A stretch of 40,573 bases of DNA from Bacteroidales bacterium (GTDB lineage: Bacteria > Bacteroidota > Bacteroidia > Bacteroidales > F082), in contig JANJXG010000093.1 in the NCBI GenBank assembly GCA_024709145.1, positions 1-40,573 of the forward strand, written 5' to 3'. The notes beneath the pieces were generated by a model. That model ran no database searches. It saw only the letters and a list, made by a program, of their open reading frames with translations, and was not told the origin of the DNA. How positions within the stretch are numbered: position 1 is the stretch's first letter; each line of letters begins with the position of its first letter. This document shows, one piece after another, positions 32,886-39,088 of this stretch. The position numbers and the translations under genes were made by a program.

Positions 32886-34130
32886 ATGCAGAGGCTGTGT
32901 ATTACTTTTTTTCTTTTAACCCTGCTCTTATCGGCATGCCGGCGAACACCGGAAACCGAAGATTTGGATGAAAATGAAAACCAGCAACAAAGTCCTCCTT
33001 CTTCCCGTCCTTTTATCGACAAACCGGATTCATCTTTAACGCTTGAATATAAACAAGATAAAAGGAGAAAAAAAACAATTTCAAAAACTGAAATGCTTCA
33101 TTCACCCGAAAGAGAGGGACTGCTTAATAAAATCGTGTCAAGACAAATATTGGATCCGTTTTTTAGCCCTTTGCCGTTTCATTTGAAGAAAAACCCTCTT
33201 ACTTCGTCTTGGAAGGCCGAGAACGAAGTTCGGCATTTTTTGAGTGACAACAAATATCTGATACTGGATTTTGACAATGATATTTTTGCAGAAACTGATT
33301 ATTATTTTACCAACGGAGCGCAAATCAGCCTTGTATTGCCAACTTTCAACAGGTTTCCTTTATACAGGTTGATGCCTGATGCAGGCAGACACTCGATCAA
33401 TTATTTTGGTATAGGGCTCAGGCAGAATATGTATACCCCAATTCATCCGGAAAGTGATATTATTGTTAAAAACGACCGTCCTTTTGCAGGCGTTCTTTAC
33501 CTCGAATTTTTTAAAATTAGCACCTCGCTGGCGAAAAACATTCAATTACAATCATCCATTCTGCTGGGCGTAGTTGGTCGGTCATCGCTTGCATCATTTA
33601 TTCAGAGTGGTCTGCATGAAACCAAACCAATCGGTTGGCAATATCAGATCAAAGATGATTTTATCTTCAATTACAGAATCAGTGTAACCAAACAGTTATA
33701 CGGGAACGAATGGAATGAAATTAATCTTGTTGGAAGCGGAAATATTGGAACCTACAGGACTGATATTGAGGCCGGAATAAGTATTAACACAGGACGCATA
33801 CCTGCCGGAAGGCATCCGTTTACAATCGCGAAAACCGGAACGATGGAGTATGTCAAATATCCTGGTGACTGGCGGCTATGGTTTAGTCTGGAAGCCATTG
33901 GTCGTTATAATTTTCATGATGCTACCTATGAAGGCGGTTTCTTTAATCAGGATAGCCCGCATTTGCTTGAGCGTGCTGACCGTATTAAGCAAACAATCCA
34001 GGTTGAAGCGGGCATTAACACAACTTATAAACGCAATTCACTCAGTTTGAAATTTATATATTTGTCACCCGAATTTAAAGATGGGGTTGATCATCGCTGG
34101 GGCACAATAGGAATCATCAGAAATTTTTAA
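32886..34130 (+). CDS. LpxR-family (DUF2219) lipid A deacylase-like protein with a lipoprotein signal
   Basis: From the ATG at 32886 the protein has 414 residues. It starts with a lipoprotein signal (lipobox LLSAC, C18), then about 100 polar residues, then an LpxR-type barrel domain from residue about 123: LDFDNDIFAETDYYFTNGAQISL (N131, D132 match the catalytic Asn-Asp), NDRPFAGVLY and GLHETKPIGWQYQ with the catalytic-type His. LpxR removes the 3'-acyloxyacyl chain of lipid A in the outer membrane. The lipid anchor plus long N-terminal extension is unusual for this barrel enzyme. The protein ends IIRNF. Enzyme activity is inferred from the motifs. Confidence 0.82.
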   Translation: MQRLCITFFLLTLLLSACRRTPETEDLDENENQQQSPPSSRPFIDKPDSSLTLEYKQDKRRKKTISKTEMLHSPEREGLLNKIVSRQILDPFFSPLPFHLKKNPLTSSWKAENEVRHFLSDNKYLILDFDNDIFAETDYYFTNGAQISLVLPTFNRFPLYRLMPDAGRHSINYFGIGLRQNMYTPIHPESDIIVKNDRPFAGVLYLEFFKISTSLAKNIQLQSSILLGVVGRSSLASFIQSGLHETKPIGWQYQIKDDFIFNYRISVTKQLYGNEWNEINLVGSGNIGTYRTDIEAGISINTGRIPAGRHPFTIAKTGTMEYVKYPGDWRLWFSLEAIGRYNFHDATYEGGFFNQDSPHLLERADRIKQTIQVEAGINTTYKRNSLSLKFIYLSPEFKDGVDHRWGTIGIIRNF

Positions 34131-34144
34131 CAGAACTGTTTCAC

Positions 34145-34429
34145 ATGAATAATGAACAAAATTCAATTGAAAATCAAGAAATTAATTTTCCGGTTAGTTA
34201 TGTGCTCAAAGTAGTGGTAACCCAGAATATGCATCCTGAACAGCATCAAGGTTTGATCGAAGAAATCCTTGAAAGAAAAAAGGTCCCCTTTCGGTTTGAA
34301 GACGTAAAACCCAGTAACAAAGGCACCTACCTCAGTTTCAGTATTTTCATTACCCTGATCGACAAGAATCAGATGGATGAATTGTATCTTGAACTGAAAA
34401 CCTTACCCTGGATCAAAATGGCGCTTTAA
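34145..34429 (+). CDS. DUF493 (YbeD-like) family protein
   Basis: The 94-residue protein matches the DUF493 layout: FPVSYVLKVVVT near the N terminus (about 15-26), a central KPSNKGTYLSFSIFIT segment and a C-terminal MDELYLELKTLPWIKMAL ending. YbeD-like proteins fold like ACT regulatory domains and their role is unclear. It starts 14 bases after the LpxR-like gene and 10 bases before crcB, so it is likely part of one transcript. Confidence 0.8.
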   Translation: MNNEQNSIENQEINFPVSYVLKVVVTQNMHPEQHQGLIEEILERKKVPFRFEDVKPSNKGTYLSFSIFITLIDKNQMDELYLELKTLPWIKMAL

Positions 34430-34439
34430 ACAGGTATCG

Positions 34440-34829
34440 ATGGAGAAACTAACTTTTTTACACAAAATCCTGCTTTTAAGCCTTGGCGGAACAACCGGTA
34501 CGTTACTTCGTTACTTCGTTTATCAGTTTGCAGATACGTACCTGAACAAAGTCTTGCCCTGGGGAACCCTTCTCGTCAATCTGACCGGATCGTTTGCTAT
34601 TGGGTTTATCTGGGGGTTACTCGAAAAAACGGGATTACCACCTGCTTTCAGGCTTTTTGTATTTATCGGAATCCTGGGAAGCTTCACAACCTTCTCAACT
34701 TTTGCATTCGACTCCTACAACCTCCTTCACCAGGGAGCTTATAAATTGCTTCTTCTGAACCTGACTCTTCAAAACATTGGCGGACTTACACTTTGTGTAT
34801 TTGGTATTTACCTGGCAAAAATCATCTGA
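34440..34829 (+). CDS. crcB: Fluoride exporter CrcB/Fluc
   Basis: The 129-residue protein has four membrane helices and the Fluc signatures LGGTTGTLLRYFVYQF (15-30), WGTLLVNLTGSFAIGF (41-56, with N47) and GILGSFTTFSTFAFD (77-91). Fluc channels work as antiparallel dimers that let fluoride leave the cell. I see no fluoride riboswitch in the short gap before it, and it seems to be expressed from the upstream operon. Its stop is 17 bases before the next gene's ATG. Confidence 0.93.
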   Translation: MEKLTFLHKILLLSLGGTTGTLLRYFVYQFADTYLNKVLPWGTLLVNLTGSFAIGFIWGLLEKTGLPPAFRLFVFIGILGSFTTFSTFAFDSYNLLHQGAYKLLLLNLTLQNIGGLTLCVFGIYLAKII

Positions 34830-34846
34830 ACCAACAAAGCAATTGT

Positions 34847-35416
34847 ATGCATGAGCTAGAACCGCATTATAGCTGGCGCCATCTTTACCAGGCCGAAAAC
34901 GACCCCCATTCCCCTTTTGCAGGGCGCAGGTATAGTGAAATTTACTTTACCAATACTGTTTATAATTATTATATCCATCCACAATGGGATGAATTTGGAT
35001 CACTGACACTGTATACCAAACTACTGTACTGTGATTACGAAAAAAGTTTTTGTGTGATTGAGTTGATCGGCGAATGGAACGACTTGCTATACAATGATAT
35101 CATGTACTTTTACCGAAATGTTATTGAGATATTGCTTGATGAAGGCATTCAGCATTACATCCTGATCGGGGAAAACATTCTCAACTTCCATGCTGACGGC
35201 GATGATTATTACCAGGAATGGTTCGACAATATAGGCGATGGCTGGATTGCATGCCTCAATTTTCGTGAACATGTAGTACATGATTTTGTGAAAGCCAGAA
35301 TCGATTACTACCTTGCATTTGGTGGAAAATTTGATTCTTTCAATTGGCGTGCTTATCAGCCACATCAATTATTTGATTCAATAAACAATTTAGTTTTAAA
35401 GCGATTGAATCCATGA
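34847..35416 (+). CDS. Conserved protein of unknown function
   Basis: I chose the ATG at 34847 (189 residues); the frame can be extended 18 codons upstream, but that would run into crcB. The protein is soluble, with no signal peptide or membrane segment, and is rich in aromatic residues: HYSWRHLYQAENDPHSPFAGR (7-27), YNYYIHPQWDEFGS, IELIGEWNDLLYND, ILIGENILNFHADGDDYYQEW and NWRAYQPHQ. I recall similar proteins in other Bacteroidota but know no function. Its stop overlaps the acylphosphatase start by four bases (ATGA), so the two are coupled in translation. Confidence 0.85.
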   Translation: MHELEPHYSWRHLYQAENDPHSPFAGRRYSEIYFTNTVYNYYIHPQWDEFGSLTLYTKLLYCDYEKSFCVIELIGEWNDLLYNDIMYFYRNVIEILLDEGIQHYILIGENILNFHADGDDYYQEWFDNIGDGWIACLNFREHVVHDFVKARIDYYLAFGGKFDSFNWRAYQPHQLFDSINNLVLKRLNP

Positions 35417-35688
35417 TAACAACCAAAGCTGTTTTAATCAATGTGCGTGGTCGTGTGCAAGGAGTTGGTTTCAGGTATTATACCGAAAAAAAGGCCAATG
35501 AACTGAACATCAAAGGGTTTGTTGAAAACAAAGGTGACGGAAGTGTTTACATTGAAGCAGAAGGTGATGTTGCCGAGCTTGAACATTTTGTTACTTGGGT
35601 CAGGCAGGGGCCGCCTTGGGCAAGGGTTCAGGAAATAACTGTTACCGAAATGCCAGCTGTCTATTACACCAAATTTTGTATCCGCTGA
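35413..35688 (+). CDS. acyP: Acylphosphatase
   Basis: The 91-residue enzyme hydrolyses acyl phosphates. It has the catalytic Arg R21 in GRVQGVGFRYYT and the Asn N39 in GFVENKGDGSVYIEAEG, both invariant in the family. Length is normal. Its ATG overlaps the preceding stop (ATGA). It converges on the agmatinase-family gene with a six-base gap. Confidence 0.95.
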   Translation: MITTKAVLINVRGRVQGVGFRYYTEKKANELNIKGFVENKGDGSVYIEAEGDVAELEHFVTWVRQGPPWARVQEITVTEMPAVYYTKFCIR

Positions 35689-35694
35689 AAGTAG

Positions 35695-36717
35695 CTACTC
35701 AGCAGCAACACCAATCAGTTGATAGAGTACCCTGGCACCAACATTTCCATCCCATTCGTCCTCTCCGGGAGCAACCTCACAAAGGTCAAAACCGAGAATT
35801 TCTTTTCCAGACTCTTTCAGTTTGTTTAGTAGATAAATTAATTCCTCAAACTGAAGACCTCCCGGGACAGGAGTACCGGTATTGGGACAAAGATTAGGAT
35901 CGAGGCCGTCAATATCCACCGAAATATATACTTTTTCCGGAAGCTGACTGATCATTTCTTCAGTTAGATTCTTCCAACTCTCCCCTTCAAACATTCTCTT
36001 TCGAAGATCCCGGTCAAAAAAAACTTTCACACGGCCTGCCTGCGCTTCAACAAACTTAGCCTCCTCTTCACAATAGTCCCTGATACCAACCTGCACAAGT
36101 TTTGTGATTGAATCGAACTGAAGGGCATTAAAAAAAATGGAGGCATGGGAGTACTTAAATCCTTCATATGCATCCCTCAAATCCATGTGCGCATCCACAT
36201 GAAGCACACCATATTTATGTTTATCAGATAAAAATAAATGATAACCCAACGGAATGCTATGATCACCACCCAGAACTCCAACAATTTTTCCCTGGGCTTT
36301 CCAATAAGCGATACGATTTGACAGCCAATATCTTACATCTTCGTTAGCCTTTCTGATACGATCAAAAATTTCTTTGTATTTCGGTTTATTCTCATCCAGC
36401 ACATCCCTTTCGATGGCTTCTATGATAATTCTGGCATCTTTGCGCAAACCGGCATGCAACACTTTAAAATGGCGTGGAAACTCATCCATCCAAATACCTT
36501 TCTTCCACAGATTTGGGAAATCATGGTGGTGAAGATCCATTTGGAGCGAAGCATTTTTAACAGCTTCAGGGCCGGCAAAAGTACCAGCACCATAGCTGAC
36601 CGTCAATTCCCAGTTGACAGGAATAATTACAATACCCGCTGTGTCTTCGTTAAACGGGAGGCCATAAATACCCGCATCTTTGGTAGCAGCGGCGCTGGGA
36701 TTGAAAGATTCGAACAT
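35695..36717 (-). CDS. Agmatinase/arginase-family ureohydrolase
   Basis: The 340-residue protein has the metal-binding motifs of ureohydrolases: GGDHSIPLG (H153), VDAHMDLRD (D175, H177, D179) and SVDIDGLDP (D268, D270), consistent with a binuclear manganese centre. It is longer than E. coli SpeB (306), with an N-terminal extension (1-30) and an insertion around residues 85-125. Agmatinase is the usual name for this group in Bacteroidota, but formimidoylglutamase or another guanidino-hydrolase is possible. It is divergent from the MBL gene, with only 65 bases between their starts. Confidence 0.85.
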   Translation of the reverse strand: MFESFNPSAAATKDAGIYGLPFNEDTAGIVIIPVNWELTVSYGAGTFAGPEAVKNASLQMDLHHHDFPNLWKKGIWMDEFPRHFKVLHAGLRKDARIIIEAIERDVLDENKPKYKEIFDRIRKANEDVRYWLSNRIAYWKAQGKIVGVLGGDHSIPLGYHLFLSDKHKYGVLHVDAHMDLRDAYEGFKYSHASIFFNALQFDSITKLVQVGIRDYCEEEAKFVEAQAGRVKVFFDRDLRKRMFEGESWKNLTEEMISQLPEKVYISVDIDGLDPNLCPNTGTPVPGGLQFEELIYLLNKLKESGKEILGFDLCEVAPGEDEWDGNVGARVLYQLIGVAAE

Positions 36718-36766
36718 GTGAATGATTTTGTTAATGCAAAAGTCTGAAAAAAAGCGACAAAAAGCC

Positions 36767-36774
36767 TACTTTTG
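36767..36774 (+). promoter_or_regulatory. Predicted -7 promoter box for the MBL-fold gene (TACTTTTG)
   Basis: TACTTTTG is an exact TAnnTTTG match ending eight bases before the ATG at 36783; the transcript would be almost leaderless. A weaker minus-strand match (GACTTTTG, 36736-36743) lies upstream of the divergent agmatinase-family gene. Confidence 0.55.
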
Positions 36775-36782
36775 CGAAAATT

Positions 36783-37634
36783 ATGACCTTGGATCTCTTT
36801 TCCCACCTCACTGATTTCGATATTTGCAGCTTTGGCAGCGGTAGCTCCGGTAACAGCTACTACATTGGTAACGCTGATACCTCCATTTTGGTAGATGCCG
36901 GTATAAACGGCCGAAATATTGTAAGGAACCTGGAGGAAATCGGGAAAAATATCCGGCAGATCAGTGGCATTCTCGTAACCCATGATCATATCGACCATAT
37001 CAAAGGGCTACCTGATCTTTCCCAACGATTTGGTATCAAAATATATACAACCGCTAAAACCTGGGATGCCATTCTGCAGAACAGATTTACAAAGCATGTC
37101 AGACTGAGTTGTTATAACGAAATTATATCATTGAAAGAATTTGTCATCGGAACACTCAAAATAACTGCATTTCCTGTGGAACATGATGCCGCAGATCCGC
37201 ATGGATTTCACATTGAAAGTAAAGGAAAAAAGCTTTCAATTGCCACTGACTTGGGTTGTATTAACAAGGAATCGCTTCCTTATCTTTCACAATCACAAGT
37301 ACTTATTCTTGAATCGAATTATGATGAAACAATGCTTGCAGCCGGTCCATACCCTCCCTACCTGAAAGCCAGAATTGCAGGGAAAGTCGGGCACCTTAGC
37401 AATCAGCAGGCAGCTGACTTTTTGGTTGAACACCGTGGAAACGGACTGAAACACGTTTTCCTGGCTCACCTGAGTGAACACAACAACACTCCTGAAAAAG
37501 CTATTCAAACGCTTGAGAAAACAATAATTACCAAAAGCGCAGACCCTTCATCAACCGCTTTTCATTATCATGCATTCGATCGAAAGAAAAGGTCACGATT
37601 AATTCAAATTTCTCTTGATTCAACAATCTTTTGA
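36783..37634 (+). CDS. MBL-fold metallohydrolase (YycJ/WalJ-like)
   Basis: The 283-residue protein starts its domain with CSFGSGSSGNSYYI (15-28), the SGSSGNS hallmark of YycJ-type proteins, and has the metal motif THDHIDHIKG (H67, H69, D71, H72), then FPVEHDAADPHGF and IATDLG, and FLAHLSEHNN near the C terminus. It should be a dinuclear metal hydrolase; YycJ acts as a double-strand DNA exonuclease in related studies. Nine residues precede the usual start, and the predicted transcript would begin only a few bases before the ATG. It may be cotranscribed with the phosphatase-like gene 69 bases downstream. Confidence 0.88.
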   Translation: MTLDLFSHLTDFDICSFGSGSSGNSYYIGNADTSILVDAGINGRNIVRNLEEIGKNIRQISGILVTHDHIDHIKGLPDLSQRFGIKIYTTAKTWDAILQNRFTKHVRLSCYNEIISLKEFVIGTLKITAFPVEHDAADPHGFHIESKGKKLSIATDLGCINKESLPYLSQSQVLILESNYDETMLAAGPYPPYLKARIAGKVGHLSNQQAADFLVEHRGNGLKHVFLAHLSEHNNTPEKAIQTLEKTIITKSADPSSTAFHYHAFDRKKRSRLIQISLDSTIF

Positions 37635-37703
37635 TGGTCTACATTACAAAAGGGATGTCCAAGATACTGACAACAAAGCATTTAATATTATGAATCAAAA
37701 CTA

Positions 37704-38135
37704 ATGAAAGTTTTATTTGTGTGTGATGACAACAGCCTTTTAAGTCAAATGGCTGAGGGATTTTTCAAATCCTTCTCACGACAGCAAACTGTTTTTTCAG
37801 CAGGTTTCAACCCAGCTTTAACAATTGATCCCGATTTGGTACCTGTCATGCAGGAAGATATGATCGATGTAACACAATACTCCCCAAAAATAATAAGTTG
37901 CTTTCAGGAACAAACTTTCGATCTGGTTGTCTTCCTGACTGACAACATCGCACAAAGCGAGTCAGAAATACTGAACAAATCAAAAATCAATGGATTTAAA
38001 AGGGAAATTATAGCGGTTAGTCATGAAAATCATGCCGCCAACCGGTTTGAGTGGACAAGAAATGTGAGGGATGAAATAAAAAATGAAACCTTTAAACTTT
38101 TTAAAAAATATTCTCAAAGTCAACCATTGGTTTAA
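37704..38135 (+). CDS. Degenerate ArsC/LMW-phosphatase family protein lacking the P-loop arginine
   Basis: The 143-residue protein has the LMW-phosphatase fold start MKVLFVCDDNSLLSQMAEGFF and, further on, SAGFNP, FDLVVFLTD and the VRDEIKNETFKLF end typical of thioredoxin-coupled arsenate reductases. The canonical P-loop is CX5R with NSCRSQMAEG. Here C7 is kept, but the arginine position is L13 and the neighbouring cysteine position is L12. The general-acid Asp-Pro also appears missing (ENHAANRFEWTRNVRDEI). Ordinary phosphatase or arsenate reductase activity is therefore unlikely. It may be a binding protein or use C7 otherwise. It lies beside a Crp/Fnr gene. Confidence 0.8.
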   Translation: MKVLFVCDDNSLLSQMAEGFFKSFSRQQTVFSAGFNPALTIDPDLVPVMQEDMIDVTQYSPKIISCFQEQTFDLVVFLTDNIAQSESEILNKSKINGFKREIIAVSHENHAANRFEWTRNVRDEIKNETFKLFKKYSQSQPLV

Positions 38136-38152
38136 TTTTTTATAAAAAAACC
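38129..38152. terminator. Weak AT-rich hairpin between convergent genes
   Basis: GGTTT and AAACC flank a T-rich and A-rich palindromic centre. It lies between the ends of the phosphatase-like gene and the Crp/Fnr gene and could serve both directions, but the stem is almost all A-T. Confidence 0.3.
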
Positions 38153-38210
38153 ATCTTCCTGAGGCAATTAAAAACAAGTTGAACCGCTGATAAACTAATA
38201 CTGGAAAGAA

Positions 38211-38912
38211 CTAACCCTTTTGACTGATCATGCTAAGCTTATCAAAATCAATAATTTCTACATATTCATTGTTGATTTCGATTAAGCCATCACTTTTGAA
38301 CTTTGTTAGAATACGGGCAATGCTTTCGATAGACATTCCCGACAATTCGGCAAAATCCTTTCGTGAAAGGTGAAGCGGGAATTTCTGTGTTTTATAAATG
38401 CGATTTGCCAGACAAATAATAACATCCGCAAGGCGTCCATAAGTTTGTTTTTTAGTTAAGCAATAAAAGCGACCGTTAATAATCGCACCTTGCTCTGCCA
38501 ACAAACTTACCATCTTTGATGAAAACTGTGCATTGTTGTTCATGATTTGCCGGAAGGCACCGATTTCAATCAAACTCACTTTACTTTCGATGTAGGCCTG
38601 AACAGAATGCTGAAAAACTGTATTCCCATCAAACAGCGTTGATAATCCGATTACATTAATTGGTGCAAAGATTTGCAGAATCAGGTTTTCACCATTCCAC
38701 TCGAGGAAACTTTTCACCAGACCTTCCTGAATAATCATCACATGAGAAGCAAAGGTTCCCTGCTTACAAATCATTTCACCTTTCTGATAATAGACATCAA
38801 CCATCTGATCGGTCAAAAACTTAAACTCCTCGGCAGAGAGCAGTTTAAGACATTCCATGGAGTTACTTCCAATGGAGCAGCTGTTTCTGAGAGCATCAGG
38901 GCTTTTTAACAT
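38211..38912 (-). CDS. Crp/Fnr-family transcriptional regulator
   Basis: From the ATG at 38912 the protein has 233 residues. It has a cyclic-nucleotide-type sensor domain (about 25-140; KGEMICKQGTFASHVMIIQEGLVK, FAPINVIGLSTLF) and a winged helix (about 165-220; LSRKDFAELSGMSIESIARILTKFKSDGLIEI). The recognition helix ESIAR keeps the Glu and Arg that contact TTGAT-type sites in FNR. Two N-terminal cysteines (C12, C21) are not arranged like the FNR cluster. A longer frame to 38954 would start before the TATATTTG promoter box, so I reject it. It is divergent from the octaheme cytochrome gene, with an FNR-like site between. Confidence 0.9.
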   Translation of the reverse strand: MLKSPDALRNSCSIGSNSMECLKLLSAEEFKFLTDQMVDVYYQKGEMICKQGTFASHVMIIQEGLVKSFLEWNGENLILQIFAPINVIGLSTLFDGNTVFQHSVQAYIESKVSLIEIGAFRQIMNNNAQFSSKMVSLLAEQGAIINGRFYCLTKKQTYGRLADVIICLANRIYKTQKFPLHLSRKDFAELSGMSIESIARILTKFKSDGLIEINNEYVEIIDFDKLSMISQKG

Positions 38913-38935
38913 AAAGTGGCTTGTAATATGGAAGG

Positions 38936-38943
38936 CAAATATA
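38936..38943 (-). promoter_or_regulatory. Predicted -7 promoter box for the Crp/Fnr gene (TATATTTG)
   Basis: The minus strand reads TATATTTG, an exact TAnnTTTG match, 24 bases upstream of the ATG at 38912. It decides the start against the longer frame beginning at 38954. Confidence 0.6.
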
Positions 38944-38962
38944 GCAATTATCAAGGAATTAT

Positions 38963-38976
38963 TTGACGCAGATCAA
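38963..38976. promoter_or_regulatory. FNR-like binding site between the Crp/Fnr and cytochrome genes
   Basis: TTGACGCAGATCAA matches the FNR consensus TTGATnnnnATCAA at nine of ten fixed positions. Its centre is about 39-40 bases upstream of the predicted Crp/Fnr transcript start, an activator-like position near -41.5, and about 98 bases upstream of the predicted cytochrome start. Confidence 0.6.
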
Positions 38977-39053
38977 AAAAAAGTCGAATGAGCTTCTTAT
39001 CAATGCTTGATGAGGTTGGTGCCGTAAGTTTAAATAAATGTTAAAACTTCAAT

Positions 39054-39061
39054 TAGTTTTG
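39054..39061 (+). promoter_or_regulatory. Predicted -7 promoter box for the octaheme cytochrome gene (TAGTTTTG)
   Basis: TAGTTTTG is an exact TAnnTTTG match, 27 bases before the ATG at 39089. Confidence 0.55.
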
Positions 39062-39088
39062 CTGTGAACAAATTAACAAAGATATTGT

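Noticed and set aside
34430-34439. Fluoride riboswitch before crcB
   Set aside because: Only ten bases separate crcB from the DUF493 gene and no riboswitch core could be recognised in the surrounding coding sequence.
38913-38954. 14-codon upstream extension of the Crp/Fnr gene
   Set aside because: The extension contains the TATATTTG promoter box and begins before the predicted transcription start.
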